Shown: positions 1 to 8,350 of the stretch, piece by piece
How positions within the stretch are numbered: position 1 is the stretch's first letter
How the letters are laid out: each line of letters begins with the position of its first letter
DNA from: Akkermansiaceae bacterium
Lineage (GTDB): Bacteria; Verrucomicrobiota; Verrucomicrobiia; Verrucomicrobiales; Akkermansiaceae
DNA length: 64,000 bases
Assembly: GCA_015062005.1 (NCBI GenBank)
Contig: SUVL01000005.1
Location: 1-64,000, forward strand
Direction of reading: 5' to 3'
Made by a program: the position numbers and the translations under genes
The notes under the pieces: model-generated
The model's database searches: none
The model's input: only the letters and a program-made list of their open reading frames with translations
Told to the model about the DNA's origin: nothing

Positions 1-107
1 AACACGGGCATGATGAGTGCATTCTTAGTAGCCTCCTCGGTCTGCACCGTTTCACGCAGACGAGGCAAGCGAGATGCCAACTGAGTGAGAGAATCTATAA
101 TATCCAT
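1..107 (-). CDS. Restriction-enzyme R-subunit-like protein, N-terminus only
   Basis: An ATG at 107 opens a frame that runs off the left edge, giving 35 residues. The segment LRETVQTEEATKNALIMPV resembles the start of HSDR_N_2-type proteins (type I restriction R subunit N-terminal nuclease domain), in which a TEEATKNALVMPF-like stretch precedes the nuclease fold. That family memory is the only basis; the nuclease and helicase motifs would lie outside the window. It is on the same strand as the CRISPR-cas genes but beyond the array trailer, so it is a separate unit. If right, two defence functions are neighbours. Confidence 0.55.
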   Translation of the reverse strand, partial: MDIIDSLTQLASRLPRLRETVQTEEATKNALIMPV

Positions 108-325
108 AATTTCAAGAACATTCTACCATCCAACCCTGTTTTTACAAGACAAAAAGTAGCTATAACCGTTTTTTGATACTTCTGCCTCTGAGCAAAAATC
201 CTTATTTGAGTCAAAATAAACACCACCATCATCCCTCCGGCGGGATTTGATCAAGCCAGGCTTTGCGCCCTCGCTTATGCAATATGCAGCACCGCTGCGC
301 TAGTTTGCTAACCTGAGCTTACCTC
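108..325. other. Non-coding gap beyond the CRISPR trailer
   Basis: No gene is seen here. The stretch is AT-rich up to about 230, then more GC-rich next to the oldest CRISPR repeat. It should hold the promoter of the restriction-like gene and the end of the array transcript. No clear terminator hairpin was found. Confidence 0.5.
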
Positions 326-1708
326 CCGCCATTCAGTAACACAGGCATCAGAGAGTGGCACCCACGGACTACTAGGAACTGGCAGACCTGATGAACCCGC
401 CATTCAGTAACACAAGCATCAGCGAGTGGCGCACCGCTGTGCCGGTGGAGCTCTCCGGGGTGACCTGCCGCCATTCAGTAACACAAGCATCAGCGAGTGG
501 CGCGAGTTGAGTGAGATTTACCCGACGTATTGAGTTATCCGCCATTCAGTAACACAAGCATCAGCGAGTGGCGCTCTGTACCATGAGGGGCAATCTGACA
601 TTGCGCTACCGCCATTCAGTAACACAAGCATCAGCGAGTGGCGCGATTTCCGTTGCCTAAATTCAATGACGCGATTTATCCGCCATTCAGTAACACAAGC
701 ATCAGCGAGTGGCGCGATATGCTTGCAGTGAATCCTGACGCAGCCAACCCGCCATTCAGTAACACAAGCATCAGCGAGTGGCGCCCCGCCGGGCTCGGGG
801 TTTAATCGTTTATCGGCTTCCGCCATTCAGTAACACAAGCATCAGCGAGTGGCGCATAGCTCTATTTCCCATATCTTTAATCTCGCCCGCCGCCATTCAG
901 TAACACAAGCATCAGCGAGTGGCGCCGTGTTAAACTACCGCAAGGTGTGCCCGGGATAGACCGCCATTCAGTAACACAAGCATCAGCGAGTGGCGCGTGC
1001 ATGATGTTCTTCATATCTCTAATCTTTTGTTCCGCCATTCAGTAACACAAGCATCAGCGAGTGGCGCGGGGACTAGAGGGGGATTATAGGGGGTGTATAG
1101 GGCCGCCATTCAGTAACACAAGCATCAGCGAGTGGCGCAGGATTTTGAGGGCAGTGGCATGGAGCCGTTCCAGCCGCCATTCAGTAACACAAGCATCAGC
1201 GAGTGGCGCGCCGTGTTGGCCGTAGCCATAACCATGTCCGCTTCCGCCATTCAGTAACACAAGCATCAGCGAGTGGCGCTAACTTACACCGTGGAAGAAA
1301 ATGCTTAATTTCAACCGCCATTCAGTAACACAAGCATCAGCGAGTGGCGCCCGGCGAATTGCAAAAGCTGGTGGCTGCGCACTTGCCGCCATTCAGTAAC
1401 ACAAGCATCAGCGAGTGGCGCCCCGCAAGCGCATCTTCCTGTTTGGTGCGCCGATGTGCCGCCATTCAGTAACACAAGCATCAGCGAGTGGCGCTGTCAT
1501 CTGCCATGTGGCAGAGCACTGGGACGACCCCCGCCATTCAGTAACACAAGCATCAGCGAGTGGCGCCATGATGACATCTGGACATATTGGACAGGGGCAC
1601 CCGCCATTCAGTAACACAAGCATCAGCGAGTGGCGCACCCCTCCCGCCTGTTCAAAGAGGGCGATATTGTTCCCGCCATTCAGTAACACAAGCATCAGCG
1701 AGTGGCGC
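326..1708 (-). CRISPR. CRISPR array, type V-B, 20 repeats and 19 spacers
   Basis: Twenty 36-bp repeats begin CCGCCATTCAGTAACA on the + strand and end GCGAGTGGCGC. Starts: 326, 397, 468, 539, 609, 680, 749, 820, 890, 961, 1032, 1103, 1174, 1244, 1315, 1386, 1459, 1531, 1601, 1673. Spacers are 33-37 bp, mostly 35. Nineteen repeats are identical. The leftmost (326-361) has three changes (344 A to G, 352 C to A, 360 G to A), marking it as the old, trailer end. The leader therefore lies on the right, next to cas2, and transcription runs leftward on the minus strand, so the crRNA repeat begins GCGCCACTCGCTGATG and ends ACTGAATGGCGG. Nineteen near-perfect repeats suggest a recently active array. Confidence 0.97.
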
Positions 1709-1805
1709 TGCGGAACTTCTAGAGGTTTAAAAAACAGCAATTCCACTTGCTAATAACGAGCACCGATGTCGCTTACACTGGAATCAGGCGTTCGTTGCGG
1801 TTTCT
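1709..1805 (-). promoter_or_regulatory. Candidate CRISPR leader
   Basis: This AT-richer stretch joins the last perfect repeat to the tracrRNA region. Array polarity, with the degenerate repeat at the far end, places the leader here. Read on the minus strand it has a short T-run (plus 1729-1734, AAAAAA) shortly before the first repeat. No confident -35/-10 pair was found, so the array may be read from here or by read-through from the tracrRNA promoter. Confidence 0.5.
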
Positions 1806-1867
1806 CTCGTCAGCTAACATACTGAACACGAGCAACCGCGAGCACTGTCTAAGCATAGCGAAGTCAA

Positions 1868-1939
1868 TCACACACTCGCAGATGTCAATATACTGAAGTT
1901 TGCCGAAGGCGGTGACAAACGATAGGCGGATATAACCAA
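1868..1939 (-). ncRNA. Candidate tracrRNA of the Cas12b system
   Basis: Read on the minus strand, this region is complementary to the crRNA repeat in separate blocks: CCGCC (1929-1925) can pair with the repeat's final GGCGG, TTCAGTA (1897-1891) with TACTGAA, CATC (1884-1881) with GATG, and GCGAGTG (1879-1873) with CACTCGC. Between the first two blocks lies a hairpin with arms GTTTG and CAAAC plus an inner CCG/CGG pair (1920-1898). This order, short anti-repeat, stem-loop, second anti-repeat, is the layout of known Cas12b tracrRNAs. A promoter ends just upstream, predicting a start near 1938. The 3' end cannot be placed. Family layout is known; pairing is seen; function is inferred. Confidence 0.75.
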
Positions 1940-1944
1940 GGGAG

Positions 1945-1973
1945 AGAGTACAGGGAAACAAACCTAAAGTCAA
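1945..1973 (-). promoter_or_regulatory. Promoter for the tracrRNA
   Basis: On the minus strand TTGACT (1973-1968) and TACTCT (1950-1945) are 17 bases apart. The -35 box overlaps the last codons of cas2. The sequence GTTGACTTTAGGT around it is nearly the same as GTTGACTTCAGGT in the cas12b promoter. Confidence 0.65.
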
Positions 1974-2267
1974 CTAAATAATTGTGATTCTCGTACGTTT
2001 AAGGTAAGGAAGCCCAATAAACTCGATATTCAGGGGAGTAGATTCATCGTCTGTGCCCATATCTACGAAAATAACCTGGTCGCAGGCATGATTAATGATT
2101 TTGTTCAACTCCATCTTCAAACGAGCCAGCATAGTCGCATCCAGAGAAGACTCAAAAACCGAACATTGAATACGAGAACCAAACGATTCGCAAACTTTAG
2201 CAGTCTGGCGTAACCGTTTCGGGTCAGATATATCATAACACACAAGGTAGCGACGGCGACGGCTCAT
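1974..2267 (-). CDS. cas2: CRISPR-associated endoribonuclease-fold protein Cas2
   Basis: Cas2 forms the dimeric core of the Cas1-Cas2 spacer-integration complex. The 97-residue product starts MSRRRRYLVCYDISDPKRL, with the typical first strand ending YDI and the conserved Asp after it, and has the usual length. The ATG at 2267 overlaps the cas4-cas1 stop codon as ATGA, so the two are translationally coupled; an open frame extends further upstream to 2411, but that part lies inside cas4-cas1 and is not Cas2-like. It is the last protein gene of the operon before the tracrRNA and array. Confidence 0.95.
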   Translation of the reverse strand: MSRRRRYLVCYDISDPKRLRQTAKVCESFGSRIQCSVFESSLDATMLARLKMELNKIINHACDQVIFVDMGTDDESTPLNIEFIGLPYLKRTRITII

Positions 2268-3937
2268 CTTGTAACAAAACCATGAAAGAATTGGACATCT
2301 CCTCGACAAAACCGCCAGAGCTGCCGCATTTGCACCTCCATCATACGGCGATAACTCATTCGATACCCAAAAGCCGGATGAGTAACCTCCGTATCCAGTC
2401 GCCGCGCCCACGCCCGCCAGAATTGGCGACGGCCGGAATCCTTCAACATCGTGCCGCGCGCGGTTTCTACAAAATCAGCGCGAGATATTTCACCTCGATT
2501 TATGAGAGAGATGACCACGGAATCCACAACAAGGGGACGGAACTCCTCCATCATATCCAACGCCAAGGCGGGACGTCCATATCTCGGGCTATGAAAAAAT
2601 CCGAGAAATGGGTCAAGTCCAACGGTATATGCCATTCCGGTCAATTCCTTGGAAAGGATAGAATAGCCAAGAGACAACAATGCATTCACCGGATCACGGG
2701 GCGGGCGGCGGTTGCGTCCGTCAAATCCAAATCCCATGGGATCTTTGAGCATGGTAGAAAAATGTGAAAAATACAAGGCGGCGGACATCCCCTCGACCCC
2801 GCGCAGGGCTCCCAGACCAGGCTGCAAGGAACACGAATCACGCAGCCGCACCAGCTCCCGCAACACCGAATCTGGAGCATTACCATTGCGCATCAGAATA
2901 ACCCGCTGATTATGGATTTTAGATTTAATGATTTCTGAAGCTATTACCAGACGTTTATCAGGCAATGTCCACATTCTGTATTGTCCCATGCGAGCATCAA
3001 CCCCGGAAAGCGGCAAACCACCAGACATTCCAATAAACCGCCCTGCCGCACTGAAATAGGAAACAGGTATAGAATGTTCCATCAGCGCCGTAACAGCCTG
3101 TGCACTTACCTGCACTGGACCGTACAAGTAAACAGCCTGGAGCTGGTGCAGGGGATGACGCGCCACAAGTTCACCCTCCAGGCGGACTTGAACTTCGCCG
3201 CCCCTGATACCCACTGCCGCCCGATTATTCTGTACCACCAGGATTTCCCCCTTATCATTCTCTGGCATCGGGGGCCGCGGTGTTTCCGATTCCGTTTTTC
3301 TTCCGACATCGCCAGCAGCCCACGCTTTACTTTCCAAGGGCAGGCAAATGGGATAAGCCGAACACGCCAGACAGCGGGAAAAGTGTTCAACCGGCGGTGG
3401 GCAGTTTCCCTGCGCTGCCACCTCAATAGCAGCTGCTATATATGCCTTGCACTTATCAAAAAGCTCATCCGTTAACTCCAGGGAGACGTGTCGCTTAACG
3501 GCAGCATAATACACGCTTGCAGCACTAACTTGCACACCGGACTCCGCTAACAGCAAAGCGTATGCAGCTAACTGGACAGCATCGTTTTCCTTAACCTCCC
3601 AATCGCCGGAATCGTTGCGCGCCGGATGCCCTTTTTTATAATCAACAAGACTTACGCAACCCGTTTCAGCATCCTTTTCCAACAAATCCACCACACCTGC
3701 GATGCGCAATTTTTCCGAAGACAAGGCCACCGACCGCAAAGTACCTCCCTCTGCGGTCAGCGCCTCGTGTTTCAAACGGCTTGGGTCATCCACTCTGGAA
3801 TGTATGGCATCACCCTCAACGGTATCTTCGTTAGCAACAAAGAGATTCTCCACCCACTGCAAGTAAAACAAGCGCGGGCAATAAACGTAGTTATGCAACC
3901 GTCGAACAGGTAAAAGCGGAATTTCTTCAGAACTCAT
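2264..3937 (-). CDS. cas4-cas1: Cas4-Cas1 fusion, spacer acquisition enzyme
   Basis: This 557-residue protein joins two adaptation enzymes. Residues 1-205 are Cas4, a RecB-type nuclease that trims new spacers: iron-sulfur cysteines C20, C189, C192 and C198, nuclease residues D84 and the D99-Y-K101 motif, and Q122/Y126. From about 225 it is Cas1 integrase, with active-site candidates E382 (RGVEG), H449 (GFFHSPRYG) and D461 (LALDMMEE). The fusion is a hallmark of type V-B (and some I-U) loci. It overlaps cas12b upstream and cas2 downstream by ATGA junctions. All catalytic residues I looked for are present, so acquisition should work. Confidence 0.95.
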   Translation of the reverse strand: MSSEEIPLLPVRRLHNYVYCPRLFYLQWVENLFVANEDTVEGDAIHSRVDDPSRLKHEALTAEGGTLRSVALSSEKLRIAGVVDLLEKDAETGCVSLVDYKKGHPARNDSGDWEVKENDAVQLAAYALLLAESGVQVSAASVYYAAVKRHVSLELTDELFDKCKAYIAAAIEVAAQGNCPPPVEHFSRCLACSAYPICLPLESKAWAAGDVGRKTESETPRPPMPENDKGEILVVQNNRAAVGIRGGEVQVRLEGELVARHPLHQLQAVYLYGPVQVSAQAVTALMEHSIPVSYFSAAGRFIGMSGGLPLSGVDARMGQYRMWTLPDKRLVIASEIIKSKIHNQRVILMRNGNAPDSVLRELVRLRDSCSLQPGLGALRGVEGMSAALYFSHFSTMLKDPMGFGFDGRNRRPPRDPVNALLSLGYSILSKELTGMAYTVGLDPFLGFFHSPRYGRPALALDMMEEFRPLVVDSVVISLINRGEISRADFVETARGTMLKDSGRRQFWRAWARRLDTEVTHPAFGYRMSYRRMMEVQMRQLWRFCRGDVQFFHGFVTR

Positions 3938-6900
3938 GTAGGAATATCATCCGATGTGTCGTTTTCATCAGTATGCAGCAATTGTTCCACCAAGCGCGCG
4001 TCTATGCCTGCATTTTTCAACTGCTGAATATTGAACAAATGGCACATCTGCCACTGTTTTCTCTTCATTATCCCCCATAGCGTTTTCCCGTAAGCCAGAT
4101 AAGCCCTCGTCTCTGCATTACCATAGGCAGCAAAGTACTCATCTTTCCACTCGGAAGAAACAGCAAATGCGGATATCTTATTTCCTTCGGGCTGAATGGA
4201 TTTCAACTTGGTCAAACTCCACCCTGTCTTCAAGCTTTTCTCGCGAGCATTGTCGCACACCGGCACAAAACCAGCCTTCTTCATCTCCATACGGACCCGG
4301 TGCAGCAAGTGCAGCGATTCCGGGGCAGCCAATCCTCGCCAAGCGACATTCGTAGCCGCATTCATATCAGCATTGCGCAAGGTAAACTTCCCCCCTTTCT
4401 GAGATAAGAACAGCTCACCTCCATTTGCCAGCTCTCCTCCTTTTGTCAAATGCGGCAATACCAAAGTCACCTTTTTCGTCTTGCTAGCATTCACAACTTC
4501 ATCCCATATGGCTTGATATACAGCTGCCGCCTTACATTCGTTTCCTTTTCCATTTCGTTGCAACCACTTCAGATACTCCGGCTTCAACATCACGGGACGG
4601 AAACCTGGTTCCGAGGTCATTGAATCAAACTTGGAAGTGTAATGAGCATGGGTAAAGACAACCGGAATGCCGAATATTTCCTCAAGGAGCTGCGTCACCT
4701 TTGCCACAATCTGCCGGTGAGCCCAACGCATCAACCCTGAGTTCTCAAGCGGAGCCCGGTCCAGAGAAGTCAGATAACGGCTGAGATTCTCCATTACGAC
4801 AAAATCTACAGGCTCTCGCCCGTGAATACGCTCATATTCGCCATGAATAACATCCAGCCCACCTGAATTCTTGTGAGGACGAGAGGATTTCAAACGAACG
4901 CCCAATGCCTGAGCAACGATGTCGTGAGCAATCAAATTGACGCGTTGCTCGCGCATATTCTCGATTTTTTCCAAAATCTCAGGACATGGATCAATGACTT
5001 TTTCATCTTTTAACCTGCGTCCAAATGTAACAGATTCACCAGGAACAAATGATAACACTTTCCCCATGGACTGCAACAGCTGCCTGAGCGTTTCAAGCTG
5101 AGTCAAACGGGCAACAGACAAACCACCGCGATGGAAAACTGGTCGATGCGGTATACCGTCCTCTTCTGTTAAGCGCATCACGCCGGAGCCCTGCCAGCCC
5201 TTGCGTCGCTCCGGCTCCCATTTCCAAGACCCGTGTTTGCGAGGCAAAATAAGGCTTGTTACTCGTTCTGCATACTTAGGCAACATACTGCGCAGCTCTT
5301 CAGCTGCATCCAGAACCCTCTCATAAACCTCATCTTCCTGGTGCGCTTCCAGAAGAACACAGACTCCGGGTATTATCTCTGCGTACGCAAAATAATCCGC
5401 CATGCGCTTTAACACAGCAGGTTTTCTACCAGGATCCTTAAGCCCGGACAAGAAAGACAAGTATGTTTTCAGTCGACTTGTCAAACTCTTAAAGCTTTTG
5501 AGCGTTCTATTGCCCAGACGAAGCACATCTTCAGATTCATTCTCATCAAACTGAGCACCAGCAGCTTCAATAATCAACTTGGCAATTCTTCTATCTTCAG
5601 GGGAGGCAAGACTTACGGCTGGAATCTTTTTATCGCCAACTCGACGAGGTTGCTCCCCCGGAAGGCGAGATAAACCTTGCTTAATCACATAGCCATACCA
5701 TTTAGCGTTTGAGCTATCCCCTATCAAGCGACCTATTAGCTCATCACCTCTGGAGTTAGAAGAAGTAGAGCAGGTTGAGACACGCAACAGTGACCAGGCA
5801 ACCGAGCTACGAAGACCTAAATCTATGCCCAACACTGTAAACTCCTTTTCCTGTTCCCACCAAGGGCGATTCTTACCTTTGTAGGTAGCAGGCCAGTGCA
5901 AATGAAGTTTCTCATCCCTGCCTCCGAGGAATTGACCGGCCCAACGAGCAGCCTTGCCAAGAGACTTCTGAAGAGCAGACACATCCAGTGACACGGGGAA
6001 GTTCAGGTAATAACAAGCCTCCGAGCCCTGCCCCCAAACCTGCAAACCAATGGCAGGCGTACGTTCCAGGCGAACAGGTGCAATATCATCCCCCAAAGCC
6101 TTCATCATCGGTTGCAACCACGGCAGGGTCGTATTTTCTCCCTTTTTAGGAACCATCCATTTGCCAGCGTCCTGCCCCATCTCATCCCTCAAAAATCTTG
6201 GAGCTGAGAAAGTAACACGAATCGAGTCCGTTTCCCAATGTCCTTTAGCATTCCGAACGACCACCTGCATACGCAAACCACCCTCACAACCGGGAATATA
6301 CTCACACCCCTTTCCATTTCCAAAATTGGAAAGATCGGAATAAATCATCTGGCGAGGAGATGCTACCACATCCGCAGCAGTCACCCTGACATCACGGCTG
6401 TATTTCTCAACCTGCCCGCACAAGTATTGCCAGTTGGAAAAATCACGCAGTATATTCTTGGACCTAGGAAGTTTCTCATCTTTCAATGCATGATAATCAT
6501 GCCAGATAGGCCGATACTCATCCTGACACAGCGCTGCAAACAGCACTTGGGAGCCAAATCTTTTGCTTTTAGCCTGATATTCACGAACAATCTTGGATAA
6601 ATCGTGGCTGCTGCAGTCCCCCGTGAGCTCCCTTTTCAACCACAGAGCCCTCACTTCCTCATAATCATTCAGTGTTCGTGAGGAAATGTGGTATTCAGTA
6701 ACAGGGTCAGGCGAAATTTCCGCTACAAGTTTTTTGAGAAGCTCAAACCGATAATCACCCCCTAATACAGCCACAGTCTTTTCCTCATCAGGTTCCACAT
6801 AATCCTTCGTTTTTTTACCTCTCTCAACATATTCTAACTGCGCAACATACTTCGCCCGCTCTGCATCACGTTCTTTCGTTTTAAGCTCAAAACCATGCAG

Positions 6901-8016
6901 CGTTTTCAAAGCTTCCTTAAACGCAAGAATATCCCATTCTTTGGAATACATGCGGTTATCCGATGATTCCCAGTTAGGCAATGCCGAAAAACCTTTGTAA
7001 ACGTAGCCTCGTTTTCCGCGAGCCAATATGAGCGGGTCATTTTCCAGGCTGAAGCAATCATACTCTCTTACTTCATCCGTTTTTTTAGGCTTCTCTTTTC
7101 CAAGTTTAGACGCCAGATGCGCAGCAGAAATGCGGCCAGGATAAAACATGAAGTATATACCCGCCTGTTCCACATCTACGGAAATTCCCCGACTACTCTT
7201 AGCCAAGCGAAGACCTTTTAAAGGCATTCGATTAAGAAGATCCTGCCGCATTTGCTCACGAAAACCGTCAATTTGCACATACTTGGGGAGAGTTGCTATT
7301 TTCAAGTTCCCATTATCTAAAGATGACAATAATTTATGAATAGAAGTTATTACCTTTTCCTCCTGTTCTTCAGGATCATAATACAAGGGCTCATCATGAT
7401 TTTCATTAGGTATTGTTTTCACAACCCACGATAAGTCCATTTCCTGCGCCAAAGCGTATAACTCCTCATCAGAAACATCATCGCGATTAAGCTCCCTCAG
7501 CAGCTTCTGTTTCCCAGAATTCGCCTTACGTTCTTTGATACTATAATCAAAATTACCTTCAAAATCCGAATTACACAATTTAGGAAGAAGCTCTCGTCCT
7601 TGTTGTTGAATAGCTCCCTCCCCCTTCTGTGTTTGTTCAATCACGTAATGCTCGACATACGGCAAAACATCCAGCCTATCGCACCCTTCATAAATATGTG
7701 CCACGGCATCATCAAACGTAACTCCGTCTGCCAGACTCAAAGTACGTGCTATGGAGCGCTGCAACGTACAAGCACCAACCTTACTTCTAGGCAAATCTTC
7801 CCATATTGCCCTCACCTGTTTCTTGAATCTACTTCCCAGAGTCTCTTTCCCATCTTCCGCCATCCCTGCCAACGCGACCAAGTGGTAGTTGACAGCATCT
7901 TGAAAAAGACGATTCGTTCTTTCCAATGCGGCTAATGCAGATTCCTTATCCTGCGGCAGGTTCTCATCTTCAAAACGAGCCTGCACAATACGTCCCTGAT
8001 AAATACGAGTAGCCAT
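3934..8016 (-). CDS. cas12b: Type V-B effector nuclease Cas12b (C2c1)
   Basis: Cas12b is an RNA-guided DNA endonuclease needing crRNA and tracrRNA and cutting both strands with one RuvC site. The three RuvC motifs are intact: D732 in VLGIDLGLRSS, E1076 in VVMENLSRYLTS and D1217 in NADMNAATN. Around RuvC-II the text LMRWAHRQIV followed by SKFDS is typical of Cas12b and not Cas12a. From memory the closest known sequence is the Opitutaceae TAV5 protein, which shares ENLSRYL-S and the ending DDIP. At 1,360 residues it is longer than the roughly 1,100-1,130 of Bacillales orthologues. It is the first gene of the operon and its base composition is AT-richer than the flanking core genes. Confidence 0.95.
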   Translation of the reverse strand: MATRIYQGRIVQARFEDENLPQDKESALAALERTNRLFQDAVNYHLVALAGMAEDGKETLGSRFKKQVRAIWEDLPRSKVGACTLQRSIARTLSLADGVTFDDAVAHIYEGCDRLDVLPYVEHYVIEQTQKGEGAIQQQGRELLPKLCNSDFEGNFDYSIKERKANSGKQKLLRELNRDDVSDEELYALAQEMDLSWVVKTIPNENHDEPLYYDPEEQEEKVITSIHKLLSSLDNGNLKIATLPKYVQIDGFREQMRQDLLNRMPLKGLRLAKSSRGISVDVEQAGIYFMFYPGRISAAHLASKLGKEKPKKTDEVREYDCFSLENDPLILARGKRGYVYKGFSALPNWESSDNRMYSKEWDILAFKEALKTLHGFELKTKERDAERAKYVAQLEYVERGKKTKDYVEPDEEKTVAVLGGDYRFELLKKLVAEISPDPVTEYHISSRTLNDYEEVRALWLKRELTGDCSSHDLSKIVREYQAKSKRFGSQVLFAALCQDEYRPIWHDYHALKDEKLPRSKNILRDFSNWQYLCGQVEKYSRDVRVTAADVVASPRQMIYSDLSNFGNGKGCEYIPGCEGGLRMQVVVRNAKGHWETDSIRVTFSAPRFLRDEMGQDAGKWMVPKKGENTTLPWLQPMMKALGDDIAPVRLERTPAIGLQVWGQGSEACYYLNFPVSLDVSALQKSLGKAARWAGQFLGGRDEKLHLHWPATYKGKNRPWWEQEKEFTVLGIDLGLRSSVAWSLLRVSTCSTSSNSRGDELIGRLIGDSSNAKWYGYVIKQGLSRLPGEQPRRVGDKKIPAVSLASPEDRRIAKLIIEAAGAQFDENESEDVLRLGNRTLKSFKSLTSRLKTYLSFLSGLKDPGRKPAVLKRMADYFAYAEIIPGVCVLLEAHQEDEVYERVLDAAEELRSMLPKYAERVTSLILPRKHGSWKWEPERRKGWQGSGVMRLTEEDGIPHRPVFHRGGLSVARLTQLETLRQLLQSMGKVLSFVPGESVTFGRRLKDEKVIDPCPEILEKIENMREQRVNLIAHDIVAQALGVRLKSSRPHKNSGGLDVIHGEYERIHGREPVDFVVMENLSRYLTSLDRAPLENSGLMRWAHRQIVAKVTQLLEEIFGIPVVFTHAHYTSKFDSMTSEPGFRPVMLKPEYLKWLQRNGKGNECKAAAVYQAIWDEVVNASKTKKVTLVLPHLTKGGELANGGELFLSQKGGKFTLRNADMNAATNVAWRGLAAPESLHLLHRVRMEMKKAGFVPVCDNAREKSLKTGWSLTKLKSIQPEGNKISAFAVSSEWKDEYFAAYGNAETRAYLAYGKTLWGIMKRKQWQMCHLFNIQQLKNAGIDARLVEQLLHTDENDTSDDIPT

Positions 8017-8039
8017 CGTGATATGCGTGTTACCTTACA

Positions 8040-8071
8040 TGGTAGACTACCACAAGAACACCTGAAGTCAA
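8040..8071 (-). promoter_or_regulatory. Promoter of the cas operon with a palindromic operator-like site
   Basis: On the minus strand TTGACT (8071-8066) and TAGTCT (8049-8044) are 16 bases apart, placing the transcript start about 20 bases before cas12b. A perfect 13-bp palindrome, TGGTAGTCTACCA (8052-8040), covers the -10 box, as expected for a repressor site. Confidence 0.6.
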
Positions 8072-8263
8072 CAAAAAATTATCAATAGACGTCTATTTCG
8101 CAAACACGTCACTAATCTTTGACGCATTGCCCCCCGAATGCGATAGAGAGCAGAACAAAACGGATATACCGGCAGTAGGCTAACACATGCACATCGCAGA
8201 GTCAAGATTTTCAAACTTCTGGGTTGCATCAACATCAGCCCAACTGCAACCTCCCACAACAAG
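8072..8263. other. Non-coding gap between cas operon promoter and DUF2828 terminator
   Basis: No gene is seen. The stretch separates the cas operon from the terminator of the upstream DUF2828 unit, so the two systems are transcribed separately. Confidence 0.5.
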
Positions 8264-8288
8264 CAAAAAGCCACCCCCGGGTGGGGGC
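8264..8288 (-). terminator. Terminator after the DUF2828 gene
   Basis: Minus-strand hairpin CCCCC-ACCC-GGGGG followed by TGGCTTTTTG, about 60 bases after the DUF2828 stop codon. Confidence 0.65.
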
Positions 8289-8350
8289 CTGGGGGTGGTG
8301 ATGGGTGGGGGATGGGCTTGTGACTTTTGGGTTGAATGTGTGAGGGGGGA

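Noticed and set aside
518..1753. Several open frames across the CRISPR array
   Set aside because: They are translations of repeats and spacers.
1773..1973. A 66-residue reading frame on the minus strand
   Set aside because: It coincides with the anti-repeat blocks and hairpin of the tracrRNA, has no family resemblance, and is explained by the RNA.
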